Below are positions 35,182 to 45,731 of a stretch of DNA of 64,000 nt, one piece after another. The DNA lies in the NCBI RefSeq assembly GCF_014645015.1, contig NZ_BMLC01000001.1, positions 1,316,585 to 1,380,584 on the forward strand, in the 5' to 3' direction. The notes beneath the pieces were generated by a model. It was not told the DNA's origin. It made no database searches and saw only the letters and a program-made list of their open reading frames with translations. This DNA comes from Salinibacterium xinjiangense. Its GTDB lineage: Bacteria; Actinomycetota; Actinomycetes; Actinomycetales; Microbacteriaceae. The position numbers and the translations under genes are program-made. Within the stretch, counting starts at the first letter, position 1. Every line of letters begins with the position of its first letter.

Positions 35182-35187
35182 ACGTTA
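35182..35187 (-). promoter_or_regulatory. -10 box of the flavoprotein gene
   Basis: TAACGT, then TGGCGC, then the GTG at 35175 on the minus strand. Confidence 0.45.
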
Positions 35188-35344
35188 CCCGCCGCGGCGA
35201 ACATCGGTGATCCCGGCGGCAATCCGTCGGGGGCCGCATGCTAAACTCATGGTTGGTTTTCATCCATCCCTGTTCGCTCGTTCGTCGGCCTGCGCCGTAC
35301 TGCGCATCCCGGCGCACCGGGACAGACATCTGAGGGGGTCTCGC

Positions 35345-36651
<1,307 letters not shown>

Positions 36652-36664
36652 CTGTGGATCCCGC

Positions 36665-37765
36665 TCAGCTGGCGTAAGCGCCGGCCAGGCGAACTGCGCC
36701 CCCGTCGACGCCCTTGGCGCCCTGGGTGAAGCCGCTGAGGTCGCGCGCGGCCATGCCCACCCGACCGATCTCCCACGAGGGGATGCCGTCTGCCGACAGC
36801 TGGGCGATGACACCGTCTGCCGCCTCGGCACTGACAACCGCGATCATGCCGATGCCGAGATTCCAGGTGCCTTCGGCGCTTTCCAGCGTGGAACCGGCGA
36901 ACTCGGAGAGCACCCTGAACACCGGCGGCGGCGACCAGGTCGAGCGTTCGACCTCGACCCATGAACCGACGGGAAGCACCCGCGCGAGGTTGGCGGCGAT
37001 ACCACCACCCGTGACGTGACTGAGGGCGTGCACGCCCCCGGTCGGCAGCACCCGCAGCAACGGCGACGTGTAGAGGCGCGTCGGCACGAGCAACACTTCG
37101 CCGACGATGCCGCCGAGGTCATCGGACCGATCCAGGTAGCCGATGTTACGTGACGCCAGGATGTGCCGCACGAGTGAGAAACCGTTGCTGTGGAGGCCTG
37201 ACGATTCCATCGCGATGACGACGTCGCCATCCTGAACCAGATGCGCGCCGAGCAGGTCGTCGGCCTCGACGGCTCCGACCGCCGCACCGGCCACGTCATA
37301 GTCATCCGGCCCGAGGAGCCCCGGATGCTCGGCGGTCTCGCCCCCGACCAACGCCGTTCCGGTGGCTGAGCAGGCCCGCGCGATGCCGGCGACGATGTCG
37401 GCGATGCGGGCCGGGACCACCCGTCCGCACGCGATGTAATCCGTCATGAAGAGAGGCTGGGCGCCAACCACGATGATGTCGTCGACGACCATGCCGACGA
37501 GATCCTGGCCGATCGTGTCGTGCTTGTCGAGCGCCTGCGCGATGGCGACCTTGGTGCCGACCCCGTCCGTGGAGGTCGCGAGCAGGGGCCGCTCGAAGCT
37601 CTTCAGGAACGACACGTCGAAGAGCCCGGCGAACCCACCGAAACCGCCAAACACGCCGGGGCCGTGTGTCGCAGCCACCGCCGACTTCATCAGCTCGACC
37701 GCGAGGTCGCCCGCTTCAGTGTCGACTCCGGCGTCGCGATAGCTGGTGGATGCGTCGTCAGTCAC
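36665..37765 (-). CDS. purM: Phosphoribosylformylglycinamidine cyclo-ligase
   Basis: A 366-residue AIR synthetase, step 5 of purine synthesis, converting FGAM and ATP to AIR. The first strand motif (STDGVGTKVAIA), LFMTDYIACGRV, GGETAEHPG and the ATP-binding GLHSNGFSLVRHIL are in the expected order. It is divergent from purF, with 104 bases between them holding a 17-bp palindrome. The GTG at 37765 is six bases after TACGCT. The C-terminus ends in a short KGVDGGAVRLAGAYAS extension. Confidence 0.95.
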   Translation of the reverse strand: MTDDASTSYRDAGVDTEAGDLAVELMKSAVAATHGPGVFGGFGGFAGLFDVSFLKSFERPLLATSTDGVGTKVAIAQALDKHDTIGQDLVGMVVDDIIVVGAQPLFMTDYIACGRVVPARIADIVAGIARACSATGTALVGGETAEHPGLLGPDDYDVAGAAVGAVEADDLLGAHLVQDGDVVIAMESSGLHSNGFSLVRHILASRNIGYLDRSDDLGGIVGEVLLVPTRLYTSPLLRVLPTGGVHALSHVTGGGIAANLARVLPVGSWVEVERSTWSPPPVFRVLSEFAGSTLESAEGTWNLGIGMIAVVSAEAADGVIAQLSADGIPSWEIGRVGMAARDLSGFTQGAKGVDGGAVRLAGAYAS

Positions 37766-37771
37766 GGCTCA

Positions 37772-37777
37772 AGCGTA
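37772..37777 (-). promoter_or_regulatory. -10 box of purM
   Basis: TACGCT, then TGAGCC, then the GTG at 37765 on the minus strand. Confidence 0.45.
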
Positions 37778-37821
37778 CCGGCGGCGCCGACGCGGTCGAT
37801 CAACGTGTGAGAAACTTGAAC

Positions 37822-37838
37822 GTACCCGCGCCGGGTAC
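37822..37838. promoter_or_regulatory. 17-bp palindrome between purM and purF
   Basis: GTACCCG-CGC-CGGGTAC is a perfect inverted repeat with 7-bp arms and a 3-bp centre, 32 bases before the purF start. Position and symmetry fit an operator for a dimeric regulator acting on purF and perhaps purM. No known purine-repressor box is matched, so the regulator is unknown. A leader hairpin is an alternative. Confidence 0.5.
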
Positions 37839-37869
37839 TCCCCCTCGAGCTCGGGAGACCCGCTTATTC

Positions 37870-39327
37870 ATGTGCGGCATCGTCGGAATAGTGTCATCCC
37901 AGCCGGTCAACCAGCAGGTCTATGACGCGCTGCTGCTGCTGCAGCACCGCGGGCAGGATTCCACCGGAATCGCCACGGCAGAGGGCAACACCCTGCACAT
38001 GCAAAAAGCCCGCGGCCAGGTTCGCGAGGCGTATCGCACGCGGGACATGCGCAACCTGCCCGGCAACATGGGCCTCGGACACGTGCGTTACGCCACCAAA
38101 GGCAACGCCGCCGACGAGCAGGAGGCGCAGCCGTTCTATGTCAATGCGCCGTACGGCATCACCCTCATCCACAACGGCAACCTCACCAACACCCGTGAAC
38201 TGACCGCGCAGCTGTTTCACATCGACCGTCGTCATCTCAACACCTCGAGCGACACCGAACTGCTCGTGAACGTGCTCGCCAACGAACTGCAGTCCCAGGT
38301 GTCAGGCAGTGATCTCGACCCCGACCAGGTGTTCAACGCCATCTCCCGCGTCCACGAGCGCGTCGAAGGCTCCTATGCCGCCATCGCCCTGATCGCCGGC
38401 CATGGGTTGCTCGCCTTCCGCGATCCGTTCGGCATCAGGCCGCTCGTGCTGGGGCGCCGCCAGGTCGGATTCGCCGGGGACGAGTGGATCGTCGCATCCG
38501 AGTCTCTCGTGCTGGAAAGCGCCGGTTACGAGTTCGTGCGCGACATCGCCCCGGGCGAGGCCATCTTCATCGCACCGGATGGCGAGATTGCGAGCCGGCA
38601 GTGCGCCACCAACCCACGATTGATTCCGTGCTCGTTCGAGTACGTGTACCTCGCACGCCCCGACTCGATCATGAACGGCATCTCGGTCTACGAGGCCAGG
38701 CTGCGACTCGGTGACCGCCTCGCCGACACCATCGCCCGATACACGCCCGAGGGTGATATCGATGTCGTCATGCCGATCCCCGACTCGTCGAGGCCCGCCG
38801 CCATGCAGGTCGCACAGAAGCTCGGCGTCGAATACCGCGAGGGGTTCTACAAGAACCGCTACGTCGGCCGCACCTTCATCATGCCGGGTCAGGCCGAGCG
38901 CAAAAAGAGCGTGAAGCAGAAACTGAACGCGATGGGCAGCGAGTTCAGGGGCAAGAACATCCTGATCGTGGATGACTCGATCGTGCGTGGCACGACCTCG
39001 AAAGAGATCGTGCAGATGGCTCGCGAGGCCGGCGCCAACAAGGTCACGTTCACCTCTGCCGCGCCGCCCGTGCGCTTTCCGCACGTGTACGGGATCAACA
39101 TGCCCTCCCGCCAGGAGCTGGTCGCCCATGGCCGCAAGATCCCCGATATCAACCGCGAGCTCGGCAGCGACTACCTGATCTACCAGGAGGTCGCAGACAT
39201 GCAGGCGGCCATCATCGAGGGTTCGGATGTCGCCGCGCTGGAGATGAGCTGCTTCACGGGCGACTATGTGACGGGCACCGTCTCACCCGAGTACCTGGAC
39301 TGGGTCGAGCGCACGCAGTTCAGCTAG
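37870..39327 (+). CDS. purF: Amidophosphoribosyltransferase
   Basis: A 485-residue enzyme committing PRPP to purine synthesis with glutamine-derived ammonia. After removal of Met, the N-terminal Cys of MCGIVGIV is the glutaminase nucleophile. LLLQHRGQDSTGIA and GHVRYATKG are Ntn-hydrolase motifs. The PRPP loop is ILIVDDSIVRGTTSKEI near 355. It is of the short type, without the cysteine ligands for a 4Fe-4S cluster being obvious as a set. The ATG at 37870 is fixed by the required Cys2. A hypothetical gene on the opposite strand follows after 8 bases. Confidence 0.95.
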   Translation: MCGIVGIVSSQPVNQQVYDALLLLQHRGQDSTGIATAEGNTLHMQKARGQVREAYRTRDMRNLPGNMGLGHVRYATKGNAADEQEAQPFYVNAPYGITLIHNGNLTNTRELTAQLFHIDRRHLNTSSDTELLVNVLANELQSQVSGSDLDPDQVFNAISRVHERVEGSYAAIALIAGHGLLAFRDPFGIRPLVLGRRQVGFAGDEWIVASESLVLESAGYEFVRDIAPGEAIFIAPDGEIASRQCATNPRLIPCSFEYVYLARPDSIMNGISVYEARLRLGDRLADTIARYTPEGDIDVVMPIPDSSRPAAMQVAQKLGVEYREGFYKNRYVGRTFIMPGQAERKKSVKQKLNAMGSEFRGKNILIVDDSIVRGTTSKEIVQMAREAGANKVTFTSAAPPVRFPHVYGINMPSRQELVAHGRKIPDINRELGSDYLIYQEVADMQAAIIEGSDVAALEMSCFTGDYVTGTVSPEYLDWVERTQFS

Positions 39328-39335
39328 CGGGCAGC

Positions 39336-39662
39336 TCAGGCGGTTGGTTCTTCCGGCCGCTTCTCGGTGATGAATTCGGCCTCACCCGTCTTCGCGCGCT
39401 TCTTGGAGCGATAGTCGACGATGAGCGCCAGGATCGCACCGAGCAATACACCTGCCGTCACGCCGAACAATGAGAAGTAGGCGAACAGCGGCCCGAATCC
39501 GACAAGCGGGTCGATCGGGAACATCGAAGTGAGGATGAGGGTCGCGATCGCACCGACCCCGCCGCCCCCGATCAGGAAGGCCGGAATCTTCGGTGCGCGG
39601 CGCACCGTCACCTTCTCGGTGCCGGCCTCTGGCGCTGGGGTCTCGGGGGTAGCGTCGCTCAC
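39336..39662 (-). CDS. Conserved hypothetical two-helix membrane protein
   Basis: A 108-residue protein with a Pro/Glu-rich start, two hydrophobic helices (IPAFLIGGGGVGAIATLIL and FAYFSLFGVTAGVLLGAIL) and a basic then acidic C-terminus (YRSKKRAKTGEAEFITEK). No function recognised. GTG at 39662 follows GAGAAT and GGGGGC, a near match to the leaderless pattern. It lies beside purF, a position where similar proteins occur in related actinobacteria. Confidence 0.7.
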   Translation of the reverse strand: MSDATPETPAPEAGTEKVTVRRAPKIPAFLIGGGGVGAIATLILTSMFPIDPLVGFGPLFAYFSLFGVTAGVLLGAILALIVDYRSKKRAKTGEAEFITEKRPEEPTA

Positions 39663-39785
39663 GCCCCCATTCTCCCCCACCCGCCTGAGCGCTGCTGCCG
39701 AGGCGCCACTCTCGCCGCACGATTCGGGACCCGGTGACACCACCGGCGCCTCGCGGGCCGGTTGGGGACGGTTGGGGACGGGCGG

Positions 39786-40172
39786 TCAGACCGCTGTGGG
39801 CGCAGCGGGTCCGTCGCGCCAGGCGATCGGCAGGTAGTCGCTGAGGTCAGCTCTCTGGCCGGATGCCGCAACACGGCCCGCGCGCACGGCATCGGCCCAC
39901 GCCAGCCCTCCGGTGGCGAGGGCGAGCCAGGTCGCGGCATCCATCTCGACGACATTGGGCGGAGTCCCGCGGGTATGCCGGGGCCCCTGGATGGCCTGCA
40001 CTGCCCCGAATGGCGGCACCCGGATCTCGACGGTGTTGCCTTCCGCGCTGTCAGCCAGCAGCTGCAGCAGGTAGCGCACCGCGGTAGCCGTCGAATCGCG
40101 AGGGGCTGGGTCGACCATGGCGGCGATGACCGCGCTGTGACCGGCATCGTCGGCTATGCGTTTGGGGGGCAT
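39786..40172 (-). CDS. Sterol carrier (SCP2-like) family protein
   Basis: A 128-residue protein with [20 protein letters not shown] at the start, a [16 protein letters not shown] strand and [20 protein letters not shown], ending with LSDYLPIAW. This is the pattern of the small actinobacterial sterol-carrier-family proteins encoded next to purF/purD. The SCP2 fold binds hydrophobic ligands; the physiological ligand is unknown. The ATG at 40172 lies six bases from TACCGT. It is divergent from purD, separated by 34 bases. Longer reading frames extending across the purD start are rejected. Confidence 0.75.
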   Translation of the reverse strand: MPPKRIADDAGHSAVIAAMVDPAPRDSTATAVRYLLQLLADSAEGNTVEIRVPPFGAVQAIQGPRHTRGTPPNVVEMDAATWLALATGGLAWADAVRAGRVAASGQRADLSDYLPIAWRDGPAAPTAV

Positions 40173-40178
40173 GCTCTT

Positions 40179-40200
40179 ACGGTACTTCGCTGGGTAGTGT
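40179..40200. promoter_or_regulatory. Paired divergent -10 boxes of the SCP2-like gene and purD
   Basis: TACCGT on the minus strand (40184-40179) is six bases before the ATG at 40172. TAGTGT on the plus strand (40195-40200) is six bases before the GTG at 40207. Both transcripts are predicted to be leaderless, and their -35 regions must interleave. Confidence 0.5.
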
Positions 40201-40206
40201 TGACCC

Positions 40207-41448
40207 GTGCGAATCCTGGTTCTCGGCTCCGGTGCGCGAGAGCACGCCATCATCCAATCTCTCCTGAGGGAGAGCCCGGCCCACCACATCACCGCGGCTC
40301 CCGGCAATGCCGGCATCGCCGCCGTCGTGCCCGTGGTCGCACTCGATCCGACCCGGGGCGACATCGTCTCGCAGTACGCCCTCGACAGCGACATCGACCT
40401 GGTCATCATCGGCCCAGAGGCTCCCCTGGTGGCGGGCGTCGCAGACAAGCTGCGCCAGCGCGGGATTCCGGTCTTCGGGCCCGGCCGCGCCGCAGCTGCC
40501 CTCGAGGGCAGCAAGACGTTCGCCAAACGGATCATGGATGACGCCGGGGTTCCGACGGGTCGCGCCACCCGCGTCGGCTCCCTCGAGGAGGCGATCGACG
40601 CGATCGACGAGTTCGGCGCGCCCTACGTGGTGAAAGCTGATGGGCTGGCCGCCGGGAAGGGCGTGCTGGTCACCGAGAGCCGTGCCGATGCCGTCGCCCA
40701 CGCCACATTCTGGCTCACCCACGGCAGCGTGCTGGTGGAGGAGTTTCTCGCTGGCCAGGAGGTCTCGCTCTTCCTGCTGAGCGACGGCCATACTGTGCTC
40801 CCGCTGTCTCCCGCGCAGGACTACAAACGGGCCCTCGACGGCGACCTCGGGCCCAATACCGGCGGCATGGGTGCGTACTCGCCCCTGCCGTGGCTGCCCG
40901 ACACGTTCGTCGACGAGGTCATCGAGTCGGTCGCGCTGCCCACCATCCGCCAACTCGCGAGCGAAAACACCCCGTTCATCGGCCTGCTTTACTGCGGCCT
41001 GATCGTCACGGATGCCGGCGTGCGCGTGATCGAATTTAACGCGCGATTCGGCGATCCCGAGACCCAGGTCGTGCTGCCGAGGCTCATCACTCCGCTGAGC
41101 GGACTGCTGCTGGCGGCCGCGACCGGCCAGCTCGGTTCGACGCCCCGCCCGGAGTTCTCAACGGATGTCGCGGTGACGGTGGTGCTCGCGAGTGAGGGCT
41201 ACCCCGAGAATCCGATCACCAACCGACCCATCGGCGGCCTCGCGGACATCGAGAAGGTCACGATCGCCCACGCCGCAACCGCTCTCGTCGGCGGGGAGTT
41301 CGTCGCTACCGGCGGTCGCGTGCTGAGCGTCGTGGCGCTCGGAGCCGACTTCACCGAGGCCAGGGCGCGCGCATACGCCGCGCTCGATACCATCACGCTC
41401 GAGGGTGGGCATTACCGCACCGACATCGCCCTGCGGGTCGCGCAGTGA
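40207..41448 (+). CDS. purD: Phosphoribosylamine-glycine ligase
   Basis: A 413-residue ATP-grasp ligase for step 2 of purine synthesis (GAR synthetase). [15 protein letters not shown] opens the N domain, [16 protein letters not shown] is the ATP-grasp lysine strand, and [20 protein letters not shown] and [18 protein letters not shown] carry substrate and metal ligands. Single-domain form without PurM or PurN fusion. Its stop overlaps the purC GTG by four bases (GTGA), so the two are coupled. The GTG at 40207 is supported by the TAGTGT box. Confidence 0.95.
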   Translation: MRILVLGSGAREHAIIQSLLRESPAHHITAAPGNAGIAAVVPVVALDPTRGDIVSQYALDSDIDLVIIGPEAPLVAGVADKLRQRGIPVFGPGRAAAALEGSKTFAKRIMDDAGVPTGRATRVGSLEEAIDAIDEFGAPYVVKADGLAAGKGVLVTESRADAVAHATFWLTHGSVLVEEFLAGQEVSLFLLSDGHTVLPLSPAQDYKRALDGDLGPNTGGMGAYSPLPWLPDTFVDEVIESVALPTIRQLASENTPFIGLLYCGLIVTDAGVRVIEFNARFGDPETQVVLPRLITPLSGLLLAAATGQLGSTPRPEFSTDVAVTVVLASEGYPENPITNRPIGGLADIEKVTIAHAATALVGGEFVATGGRVLSVVALGADFTEARARAYAALDTITLEGGHYRTDIALRVAQ

Positions 41449-42302
41449 GCGCAGTGCCCGAGGGCTGGACACTGTTCTACTCCGGCAAGGTACGTGACCT
41501 GTATCGCTCGGACGAACACGAGGGTCGCGTGCTGATGGTCGCCAGCGATCGTGTCAGTGCGTTCGACCACGTGCTGGAGCCGGGCATCCCGGGCAAGGGC
41601 GCGCTGCTTACGAGCCTGAGCCTGTGGTGGTTTGCGCAGCTCGATGTTCCGAACCACCTGGCGCCTCATGATTCGGTGCCGGATGCCGCGACCGAGCTTC
41701 CCGCGAGCGCCATGCTCGTCACCACCCTCGACATGTACCCCGTGGAATGCGTTGTGCGAGGCTACCTGTCCGGCAGCGGCTGGCTCGAATACCAGCAGTC
41801 GGGGAGCGTCTGTGGAGTGCAGCTCCCCGCTGGCCTGAATGATGGCGATCGCCTGCCGGAGCCGATCTACACCCCGGCGTGGAAAGCCCCACTGGGCGAG
41901 CACGACGAGAACATCACGTTCGAACGCACCGTCGAGCTGGTCGGCGCCGAGGCCGCCGCAGCCCTGCGCGACACGTCGCTCGCGATCTTCCGGGCGGCGT
42001 CTGCGATCGCTGAGAAGCGCGGCATCATCCTGGCCGACACGAAATTCGAGTTCGGGGCAGACCCCGCGACGGGCGAGCTCACTCTCGCCGACGAGGTGCT
42101 CACGAGCGACTCGAGCCGCTACTGGGATGCCGCGCTCTATGAGACGGGCAACCGGACGGCGAGCTTCGACAAGCAGATCGTGCGCGACTGGCTCGCCGCC
42201 CACTGGGACAAGACCGGCACGCCTCCTGAACTTCCGGCCGAGATCGTGGAGCGCACCGCGGCCCGATACCGGGAGTTGATCGAGAGGCTGACGGGAGCGT
42301 GA
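41445..42302 (+). CDS. purC: Phosphoribosylaminoimidazole-succinocarboxamide synthase
   Basis: A 285-residue SAICAR synthetase joining CAIR and aspartate. FYSGKVRDLY with MVASDRVSAFD near the start, VRGYLSGSGW, and LADTKFEFG with DEVLTSDSSRYW are diagnostic. It is of the longer (about 290) actinobacterial and eukaryote-like type. Coupled to purD upstream by a 4-nt overlap and to the GNAT gene downstream by a 4-nt overlap (GTGA). Confidence 0.95.
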   Translation: MSAVPEGWTLFYSGKVRDLYRSDEHEGRVLMVASDRVSAFDHVLEPGIPGKGALLTSLSLWWFAQLDVPNHLAPHDSVPDAATELPASAMLVTTLDMYPVECVVRGYLSGSGWLEYQQSGSVCGVQLPAGLNDGDRLPEPIYTPAWKAPLGEHDENITFERTVELVGAEAAAALRDTSLAIFRAASAIAEKRGIILADTKFEFGADPATGELTLADEVLTSDSSRYWDAALYETGNRTASFDKQIVRDWLAAHWDKTGTPPELPAEIVERTAARYRELIERLTGA

Positions 42303-42748
42303 TCGTGCGCGAGGTCGAGTGGGAACATCCTGATTCCGTCGCCATGCGCACCGGCCAGCGGCTCGACCTGGATGTGCGCTACGGCAGCCCGGACTCCGAG
42401 CCTGGGCCGCACCCGACTGCCGACGACATCTCGGTGTTCTTCGTGGCATACACCGATGACGGTGAGGCGATCGGCAGCGGCGCCCTGCGGAAGCTCGACG
42501 ACCAGCACGCCGAGATCAAGCGGATGTTCGTCGAGCCGGCCCATCGCGGATCCGGTGCCGCGAGCGCTATCCTGCGGCGACTCGAAGAGTTTGCCCGCGA
42601 GCGCGACTGGCACAGGCTCGTGCTGGAGACCGGCCACCGCCAGCCGGACGCCGTGCGCTTCTACGAGCGGGAGGGGTATCGCCCGATCCCGAAGTTCGGC
42701 TACTACGTCGACAGCCAGCACTCCCTCTGCTTCGAAAAGGTGCTCTGA
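42299..42748 (+). CDS. GNAT family N-acetyltransferase
   Basis: A 149-residue GNAT enzyme. EIKRMFVEPAHRGSGAASAI holds the acetyl-CoA pyrophosphate loop, followed by RLVLETGHRQPDAVRFYERE and a YRPIPKFGYYVD ending. It is coupled to purC by a GTGA overlap, although its substrate need not be related to purines. It is an intact paralogue of the broken copy at 17289-17709, and the shared ending (GYRxIPxFGxYVDS) shows that both belong to one subfamily. Confidence 0.85.
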   Translation: MIVREVEWEHPDSVAMRTGQRLDLDVRYGSPDSEPGPHPTADDISVFFVAYTDDGEAIGSGALRKLDDQHAEIKRMFVEPAHRGSGAASAILRRLEEFARERDWHRLVLETGHRQPDAVRFYEREGYRPIPKFGYYVDSQHSLCFEKVL

Positions 42749-42927
42749 GAGCAGGCCCAGGCGCTGCCGCGTGACCGCGCGCCCGGGTCTTTCGGCAGCA
42801 CCCAATCCGATGCGCGAAGCGCGCCGAATCTTCTGCGATGGCTCGCTGCCCCAGACGGCGGGCCATCGCCATGCCCAGCGGCATTCTCTTGCGGAATAGT
42901 TGAAGCGACAACCGAGTTGTGCTGACC

Positions 42928-43794
42928 ATGTCCGATCACCTGCTTGCCGCAGACACCGCGATGGGCCCGGTCACCCTGAGTGTCGGCGATCTCGACGCCA
43001 TGACGGCCTACTATCGCGACGCTGTCGCACTCGAGGTGATGGACGCCGCGGGTGACACCGTCACGCTCGGTCGCGGCACCACGCCCGTCGTCATCCTGAA
43101 GCACACCCCGGCCCTGAAGCATGCCAGCGGCCGCGACGCGGGACTGTTCCACACCGCGATCCTCTTCGAGACCGAGGAGGCTCTCGCCGCGTCGGTCAAC
43201 TCGGTGGCCCACAAGTACCCGGCTGCGTTCACGGGCAGCTCGGACCACCTCGTCAGCAAAGCTTTCTACTTCACCGACCCGGAGGGCAACGGCGTCGAGC
43301 TCTACTGGGACAGGGAGCGCTCGGCATGGAGCTGGGTGCACGGCAGCATCGAGATGTCGACGCTCTACCTCGACCCGAACACGTTCCTGCAGGAGAACCT
43401 CACCGAGAGGGCAGCCACAGAGCCCATGATCGGCGGGGCGGCGGTCGGGCACGTGCACCTGAGAGTGGGAGACGTCGCGACCGCGCGCGAGTTCTATGTC
43501 GGCCGACTCGGCTTCGACGAGACCGTCGCATTCGGCGACCAGGCGCTCTTCGTCAGTGCCGGCGGCTACCACCACCACATGGCCATGAACACCTGGAGCT
43601 CCCGGGGAGCCGGCCCCCGCCTGCCCGCGCTGGGGCTCGCGCAGGTCGACATCGAGGTTCCTGCGGCAGACGACCTGTTGGCACTGGCCGATCGGATGAC
43701 TCACTTCGGCATCCAGACCAGGAACGACGGACAGGCCGTCAGCTTCAACGACCCGTGGGCGAATGCCATCAGGGTCGGCGTTGCATCCGCCTGA
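42928..43794 (+). CDS. Two-domain VOC (glyoxalase/extradiol dioxygenase) protein
   Basis: A 288-residue CatE-like protein made of two vicinal-oxygen-chelate halves (about 10-130, 165-285). Metal-ligand candidates are the HTAIL histidine, GNGVELYWD glutamate, and GHVHLRVGDV histidine. YYRDAVALEVMDAAGDTVTL is the typical first module. Members cleave catechols or act on unknown small molecules, and the reaction here is unassigned. I prefer the ATG at 42928 over the GTG at 42919. The 180 bases upstream hold no gene, with TAGTTG near 42897 as a possible -10. Confidence 0.8.
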   Translation: MSDHLLAADTAMGPVTLSVGDLDAMTAYYRDAVALEVMDAAGDTVTLGRGTTPVVILKHTPALKHASGRDAGLFHTAILFETEEALAASVNSVAHKYPAAFTGSSDHLVSKAFYFTDPEGNGVELYWDRERSAWSWVHGSIEMSTLYLDPNTFLQENLTERAATEPMIGGAAVGHVHLRVGDVATAREFYVGRLGFDETVAFGDQALFVSAGGYHHHMAMNTWSSRGAGPRLPALGLAQVDIEVPAADDLLALADRMTHFGIQTRNDGQAVSFNDPWANAIRVGVASA

Positions 43795-43913
43795 TAGGCC
43801 GAGGCGAGAGAAAGCCCGACCGGGTTCTGGATGCGTCCCACTGCAGCCGTCGGTTGCAGCGAAAGTCGAGCGTGCCAGCAGCCTCGATGGGGCGGCGGCT
43901 CACCCGGTCGGCG

Positions 43914-44924
43914 CTAGCCGTCGAGGCGCTCGTCGATCTGTTGGATGACCTCCCAGGCACCCTCCTCCGAGTTCGAGAGCACGACAACGTCGAGCCCGTC
44001 ATCCAGGTAGTGGCGCACGATTCCCGAGGCTCCGGGATTGATCCCGTCTTTGTAGTACGAGCGCACGGTGCCGTCTTCATGCATGTCGAATTCGAGGCCG
44101 AACCCGTACCACGTCGCCTCGTCGTGTTCCACCTGCGGGGAGAAGAACTCGTCGGTGAACTCCTGGTTCAGCAGCTCGCCGTTGCGCAGGGCCTGGAGGA
44201 ACGTCACGAGGTCTGCGGCGGTGGCGTGGGCGCCGCCATCGGGGGAACCGATCGACGGATAGCTGTAGATATTCTGCACCCACGTGCCATCCACCAGGTC
44301 CCAGCCTTCGGCAACCCGGGGCGCGGCATCCCGGCGATCATAGAAGCCCGAATCGTGCATGCCCGACTTCGTGAACACCTCGTCGAACACGTATTGCCGG
44401 AACGCGACTCCCGTGACCTTCTCGAGCGCCAGCCCCGCCAGAATGTAGCCGGCGTTGTTGTAGCGGCAGTCGACACCGGGCGCGTTCAGGGGTGGTTTGT
44501 TGACGAACTGCGGCAGGAAATCCCTGGTCTCGATCACCGAATAGTTGGGGGTCTCTCGCCACAGGTCGTCATAGTTCTCGCCGTCTTCCTCGTCTGCGTC
44601 ATCCGCAATGCCGCTCGTATGGGTCAGAAGGTGCAGAAGCGTCACGTCGATGCCGATAGCCGTGCCCTCGAGGTCGACATAGTGGTGGATGGAGGTCTCG
44701 AGATCCAGGTTGCCTTTACCCACCTGTTGCAACACAGCCACGCTCGTGAACAGCTTCGTGATCGAGGCTGTGTCGAAGCGGGTGTCCACATCGTTCCGAA
44801 CGCCCCAGCGCTGGGTGGCGAGGCCCGTCGCAGCTTCGAAGACCGTACGGTTTCCGTCGCGGATGAGCACCATCCCGGCGAAATCCTGGTCGGCGAGAAA
44901 GTGATCGAGGCCGGTGGTATCCAT
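43914..44924 (-). CDS. Serine hydrolase, beta-lactamase class C-like
   Basis: A 336-residue member of the class C beta-lactamase/DD-peptidase/esterase superfamily. The nucleophile is in FDTASITKLFT (SxxK) near residue 53, and the tyrosine in DCRYNNAGYILAGLALE (YxN) near 155. The third KTG-like element is probably in KDGINPGASG. There is no signal peptide, so a cytosolic esterase or peptidase role is likelier than antibiotic resistance. The ATG at 44924 lies six bases after TAGGCT. An Asp/Glu-rich insert (DDADEEDGENYDD) stands near 118. Confidence 0.82.
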   Translation of the reverse strand: MDTTGLDHFLADQDFAGMVLIRDGNRTVFEAATGLATQRWGVRNDVDTRFDTASITKLFTSVAVLQQVGKGNLDLETSIHHYVDLEGTAIGIDVTLLHLLTHTSGIADDADEEDGENYDDLWRETPNYSVIETRDFLPQFVNKPPLNAPGVDCRYNNAGYILAGLALEKVTGVAFRQYVFDEVFTKSGMHDSGFYDRRDAAPRVAEGWDLVDGTWVQNIYSYPSIGSPDGGAHATAADLVTFLQALRNGELLNQEFTDEFFSPQVEHDEATWYGFGLEFDMHEDGTVRSYYKDGINPGASGIVRHYLDDGLDVVVLSNSEEGAWEVIQQIDERLDG

Positions 44925-44930
44925 GGGAGG

Positions 44931-44936
44931 AGCCTA
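44931..44936 (-). promoter_or_regulatory. -10 box of the serine hydrolase gene
   Basis: TAGGCT, then CCTCCC, then the ATG at 44924 on the minus strand. Confidence 0.45.
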
Positions 44937-44956
44937 CCGACCCGGCATCACTGTTC

Positions 44957-44990
44957 ATCTGGTGCTGCTCTCGATCTGGTGTTGCTCTCG
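44957..44990. repeat. 17-bp tandem repeat upstream of the SGNH hydrolase gene
   Basis: ATCTGGTGCTGCTCTCG is followed directly by ATCTGGTGTTGCTCTCG (one mismatch), then ATCTAGCAT, where TAGCAT (44994-44999) is the predicted -10, six bases before the ATG at 45006. The duplication lies where -35 and activator sites would be. Confidence 0.6.
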
Positions 44991-45005
44991 ATCTAGCATT
45001 GGACC

Positions 45006-45731
45006 ATGAGGGCGATCCGCAGGCTGAGCATGGTCGCGATGCTTCCGACCGCCCCCGTGCTGCTGGCGCAGGGCCGACGACTGCGCCGGGACACCATCAG
45101 GCTCCCGGATGCCGCGCAGCCCTGGCAGGGAACCCTCAACGGTCCCGATGCGCTGAGACTTCTCGTGCTCGGCGACTCGACGGCGGCCGGCGTGGGGGCG
45201 ACCACCCAGGATGACGCCCTGCCGGGAAACCTCGCGCGGCAACTGGGTGCGCGCACCGGCAGGGGCGTCCAGTGGACGGCGGCCGGTCGCAACGGTGCCA
45301 CCTCGCGCGACCTCATCACGGACTACCTCGACACGGCGGTCGCCGAGCGGTGGGATGTCGTGTTCCTCACGATCGGGGCCAACGACGCGCTGGGGTTGCG
45401 GACCCGCTCGGCGTTCGCGCGCGACATGCGCGTCATCCTGAACGCACTCACCGCCGTGAGCCCCGTCGTGCTGGTGTCGTCGCTGCCGGCGTTCTTCAGG
45501 TTCGAGCTGCTGCCGAACCCGCTGCGTTTCAACCTCTACCTGCATTCGCGCAGCCTCGAAGACGCGGCCCGCGCCGTCGCGGCGACGTTCGACACCGTGC
45601 ACATGTCGCCGCCGCCACCGCCCTACACCGATGGGTTCTTCGCGACAGACCTGTTCCACCCAAGTGCAACCGGGTACCACGACTGGGCAGAATTCGCGGT
45701 AGCGGATGCCGCGGCCGCCGGCATCCTGTGA
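45006..45731 (+). CDS. SGNH/GDSL-family hydrolase
   Basis: A 241-residue hydrolase. Block I is LRLLVLGDSTAAGVGA (nucleophile Ser), block III is LTIGANDALGL (oxyanion Asn), and block V is DLFHPSATGYHDWAEF (catalytic Asp/His). An N-terminal hydrophobic stretch (LSMVAMLPTAPVLLAQG) could be a membrane anchor rather than a cleaved signal. Members are esterases or lipases acting on acyl or acetyl esters. Its stop overlaps the kinase start (GTGA), so the pair is co-translated. TAGCAT at the leaderless distance supports the ATG. Confidence 0.85.
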   Translation: MRAIRRLSMVAMLPTAPVLLAQGRRLRRDTIRLPDAAQPWQGTLNGPDALRLLVLGDSTAAGVGATTQDDALPGNLARQLGARTGRGVQWTAAGRNGATSRDLITDYLDTAVAERWDVVFLTIGANDALGLRTRSAFARDMRVILNALTAVSPVVLVSSLPAFFRFELLPNPLRFNLYLHSRSLEDAARAVAATFDTVHMSPPPPPYTDGFFATDLFHPSATGYHDWAEFAVADAAAAGIL

